This document shows positions 5,575-7,532 of a stretch of 7,532 bases of DNA, in pieces. The DNA comes from Ruminococcus sp. UBA4385. Lineage in GTDB: Bacteria; Bacillota_A; Clostridia; Oscillospirales; Ruminococcaceae. The stretch covers positions 1 to 7,532 of the forward strand of contig DGRP01000034.1 of the NCBI GenBank assembly GCA_002391065.1. Direction: 5' to 3'. The notes beneath the pieces are model-generated. The model was given only the letters and a program-made list of their open reading frames with translations, had not been told where the DNA came from and did not search any database. How positions within the stretch are numbered: position 1 is the first letter of the stretch; every line of letters starts with the position of its first letter. The position numbers and the translations under genes were made by a program.

Positions 5575-7467
5575 ATGAAAACTCAGAATCAGGTAAATAT
5601 CAGAGCATATAAGGCAGAGGGCTTTGTCGGCAGGTATCAGGAGCTTGTAAGAAGCGCTGTGATCCCATATCAGTATGAGGTGCTCCATGACCGTGCAGGT
5701 GCGGAGAAAAGCCATGTTGTAAAGAACTTTGAGAATGCCGCAGGAGCGCTTCACGGCGGCGATATTGCAGACGGCTTTTACGGAATGGTCTTTCAGGATT
5801 CAGATGCGGCCAAGTGGCTTGAGGCAGTTGCATTCTCTCTGTCAGAGCACCCCGACAAGGAGCTTGAAAAAAGAGCCGACGAGCTTATCTCGAAAATTAA
5901 AGCCGCACAGGACAGTGACGGCTATCTGAACACATATTATACTATAAAGGACAGAGAAAAGCGCTGGACAAATCTTCTTGAAGGCCATGAGATGTACTGC
6001 TCGGGGCATATGTTTGAGGCAGGTGCGGCTTACTATGAAGCAACAGGCAAGAGGGAACTTCTTGATGTGTGCCTTAAAAATGCGGAGCACATCTACAACA
6101 GGTTTGTGCGTGACGGAAAGGAAGGCTACCCAGGTCACCCTGAGATAGAGCTTGCGCTTATGAAGCTTTACCGTGTCAGCGGTGATGAGCGCTGTCTGGA
6201 GCTTGCAAAGCACTTTGTAGATGTCAGGGGAGTGGATACCGAGTTCTACAAAAAGGAAAAGGCTCTGCGTGACTGGACTGTCTGGGGCAACAATGCCGAG
6301 GACAATGCCTATCAGCAGAGTTATGCGCCTGTCCGCAGTCAGAGCGAGGCAACAGGTCATGCTGTGAGGGCGGTGTACCTCTACACTGCAATGGCAGACC
6401 TTGCCGCCGAGACCGATGACAGCGACCTTCTTGCAGCCTGTGACCGCCTCTGGGAGAGCATTACACAGAGGAAAATGTATGTAACAGGCGGTATAGGCTC
6501 GACTGTTCACGGAGAGGCTTTCTCGGTCGATAATGACCTGCCCTCGGACACAGCTTATGCCGAGACCTGCGCTTCTATCGGGCTTATGTTTTTTGCCTCA
6601 CGAATGCTTGAAGCAAAGCCCGAAAGCCGCTATGCCGATGTAATGGAGCAGGCATTCTATAACACTGTTCTTGCAGGAATGGCGCTTGACGGAAAGAGCT
6701 TTTTCTATGTAAATCCGCTGGAGTGCATACCGGGGATCTCGGGCAGAGCGCCTACCCACAGGCATGACCTTACACAGCGCCCCGGCTGGTATGCCTGCGC
6801 CTGCTGTCCGCCGAATGCTGCGAGAACGATAATGTCCCTTGGCAAGTATGCCTACGGCGAGAACAGCGAAACGGCATTCTGTCACCTGTATGCGGCAGGA
6901 GAGGTAAGCTTTGCAAACGGTGTAAAGCTCAGGTGCGAGACAGCCTATCCCTTTGAGATGACGGTGAGGTATACCGTAATAAGCGGCGGAAAAACAGCGT
7001 TCAGGCTGCCCTCATGGAGCAGCAACACAAGGCTGATGAAGAACGGCTCTGCTGTTCGGTATGAGGAAAAAGGCGGCTACGCATATCTGGATCTGTCTGA
7101 CGGAGATGTGCTGGAGCTTCACTTTGACGAGGGTGCAAGGCTTGTATATGCGGCGCAGAGAATACCCGAGCTTAACGGCAAGGCCTGCATTTGCAGAGGA
7201 CCGCTTGTCTATTGCTTTGAGGGTGTAGACAATGAGGGCGATGTGCTCTCACTGCGGCTGAAAGGCACACTCAGTGCCGAGACCTGCAAGGTCAGCGGGC
7301 TTGAAGAGATCACAGCGCTCTCGGTTGATGCACTCAGGGCAGAGGGCAGAAATGACCTCTACTCGGTAACAGCGCCGAAGCTGACAGAGGTAAAGGCGAA
7401 AGCGATCCCGTATTTCTGCTGGGCAAACCGAGGCGAAACCCAGATGCGCATCTGGCTTCCGTTGTGA
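5575..7467 (+). CDS. GH127 beta-L-arabinofuranosidase-like enzyme (DUF1680 family)
   Basis: This 630-residue retaining hydrolase resembles Bifidobacterium longum HypBA1 (658 residues), which releases L-arabinose from beta-1,2-linked arabinofuranosyl disaccharides using a zinc-bound cysteine nucleophile. HypBA1's key residues are present: predicted acid/base E314 in GSTVHGEAF (308-316), zinc ligands E330 and C332 in AYAETC (327-332), and the C410-C411 pair in CACCPPN (408-414). C410 is the expected nucleophile and C411 a zinc ligand. The (alpha/alpha) barrel occupies roughly residues 10-430, followed by beta-sandwich regions to the end, including RLPSWS (477-482) and CRGPLVY (540-546). No signal peptide or membrane segment is seen, so it should act in the cytoplasm on imported oligosaccharides. 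It has its own promoter and leader, and faces away from the TetR operon. The nearby GH2 enzyme suggests degradation of arabinose- and galactose-decorated plant glycans. GH127 also contains an aceric-acid hydrolase, so the family match does not settle the substrate. Confidence 0.93.
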   Translation: MKTQNQVNIRAYKAEGFVGRYQELVRSAVIPYQYEVLHDRAGAEKSHVVKNFENAAGALHGGDIADGFYGMVFQDSDAAKWLEAVAFSLSEHPDKELEKRADELISKIKAAQDSDGYLNTYYTIKDREKRWTNLLEGHEMYCSGHMFEAGAAYYEATGKRELLDVCLKNAEHIYNRFVRDGKEGYPGHPEIELALMKLYRVSGDERCLELAKHFVDVRGVDTEFYKKEKALRDWTVWGNNAEDNAYQQSYAPVRSQSEATGHAVRAVYLYTAMADLAAETDDSDLLAACDRLWESITQRKMYVTGGIGSTVHGEAFSVDNDLPSDTAYAETCASIGLMFFASRMLEAKPESRYADVMEQAFYNTVLAGMALDGKSFFYVNPLECIPGISGRAPTHRHDLTQRPGWYACACCPPNAARTIMSLGKYAYGENSETAFCHLYAAGEVSFANGVKLRCETAYPFEMTVRYTVISGGKTAFRLPSWSSNTRLMKNGSAVRYEEKGGYAYLDLSDGDVLELHFDEGARLVYAAQRIPELNGKACICRGPLVYCFEGVDNEGDVLSLRLKGTLSAETCKVSGLEEITALSVDALRAEGRNDLYSVTAPKLTEVKAKAIPYFCWANRGETQMRIWLPL

Positions 7468-7474
7468 TTTTTCT

Positions 7475-7509
7475 CGGGGGAAACCTTTCTGAAGAAAGGT
7501 TATCCCCCG
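7475..7509 (+). terminator. GC-rich hairpin after GH127, probable terminator and possible dispersed repeat
   Basis: The outer stem pairs 7475-7481 with 7503-7509 (CGGGGGA with TCCCCCG). After one bulged A (7502), an inner 8-bp stem pairs 7482-7489 with 7494-7501, closed by a TGAA loop. It starts 8 nt after the GH127 stop codon. What follows is C-rich, with TTTT only at 7527-7530, so the U-tract is late and weak. Termination is likely from position and stability, but not certain. Confidence 0.65.
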
Positions 7510-7532
7510 TACCCCTTTCCAAAGACTTTTAA

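Noticed and set aside
5842..6510. 222-codon open frame on the minus strand inside the GH127 gene
   Set aside because: It is antisense to conserved GH127 coding sequence, has no ribosome binding site or recognisable domain, and its composition looks like a codon-bias shadow.
1..7532. Search for CRISPR arrays, insertion sequences, tRNA or rRNA genes, and defence or phage genes
   Set aside because: No spaced direct repeats, transposase-like frames, terminal inverted repeats or structural RNA patterns were seen; the four metabolic or regulatory genes account for nearly all of the window.

Overview
The window (about 50% GC) looks like chromosomal DNA of an anaerobic gut or rumen Firmicute, most plausibly a Ruminococcus-type Oscillospiraceae. 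The signs are consensus sigma-A promoters, strong AGGAGG-type ribosome binding sites, heavy use of CTT for leucine, and a clostridial-type multi-module GH2 enzyme beside a GH127 enzyme. The genus is inferred from style, not from a marker gene.

There are four complete genes. A GH2 beta-galactosidase-like enzyme (119-3571, +) has its own promoter (47-75). It converges on an aldo/keto reductase (3669-4706, -), and a strong hairpin lies between them (3577-3612). The reductase is the second gene of a two-gene operon whose first gene is a TetR-family repressor (4703-5323, -); the two overlap by ATGA. A 251-bp region (5324-5574) separates the TetR gene from a divergent GH127 beta-L-arabinofuranosidase-like gene (5575-7467, +). 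That gene ends in a GC-rich hairpin (7475-7509).

The divergent region is the most informative non-coding part. The TetR promoter is a perfect TTGACA-17-TATAAT on the minus strand. It is bracketed by two near-identical 13-bp palindromes, TGACATTGTGTCA and TGACACGGTGTCA. One overlaps the -35 box and the other lies just after the predicted transcription start, which is the layout of an autorepressed TetR operon. The GH127 promoter (TTGATT-17-TATAAT, 5482-5510) lies about 90 bp away, and its predicted transcript begins almost directly with an imperfect hairpin.

Functionally, the two glycoside hydrolases fit intracellular breakdown of imported arabinose- and galactose-containing plant oligosaccharides, such as those from arabinogalactan-protein or extensin glycans. 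Neither has a visible signal peptide. The TetR/reductase pair between them reads as a separately controlled redox or detoxification cassette. No transporter, sugar-specific regulator, mobile element, CRISPR array or RNA gene is visible. All four proteins belong to recognisable families, and I see no convincing new system. The leads worth checking are regulatory and architectural.
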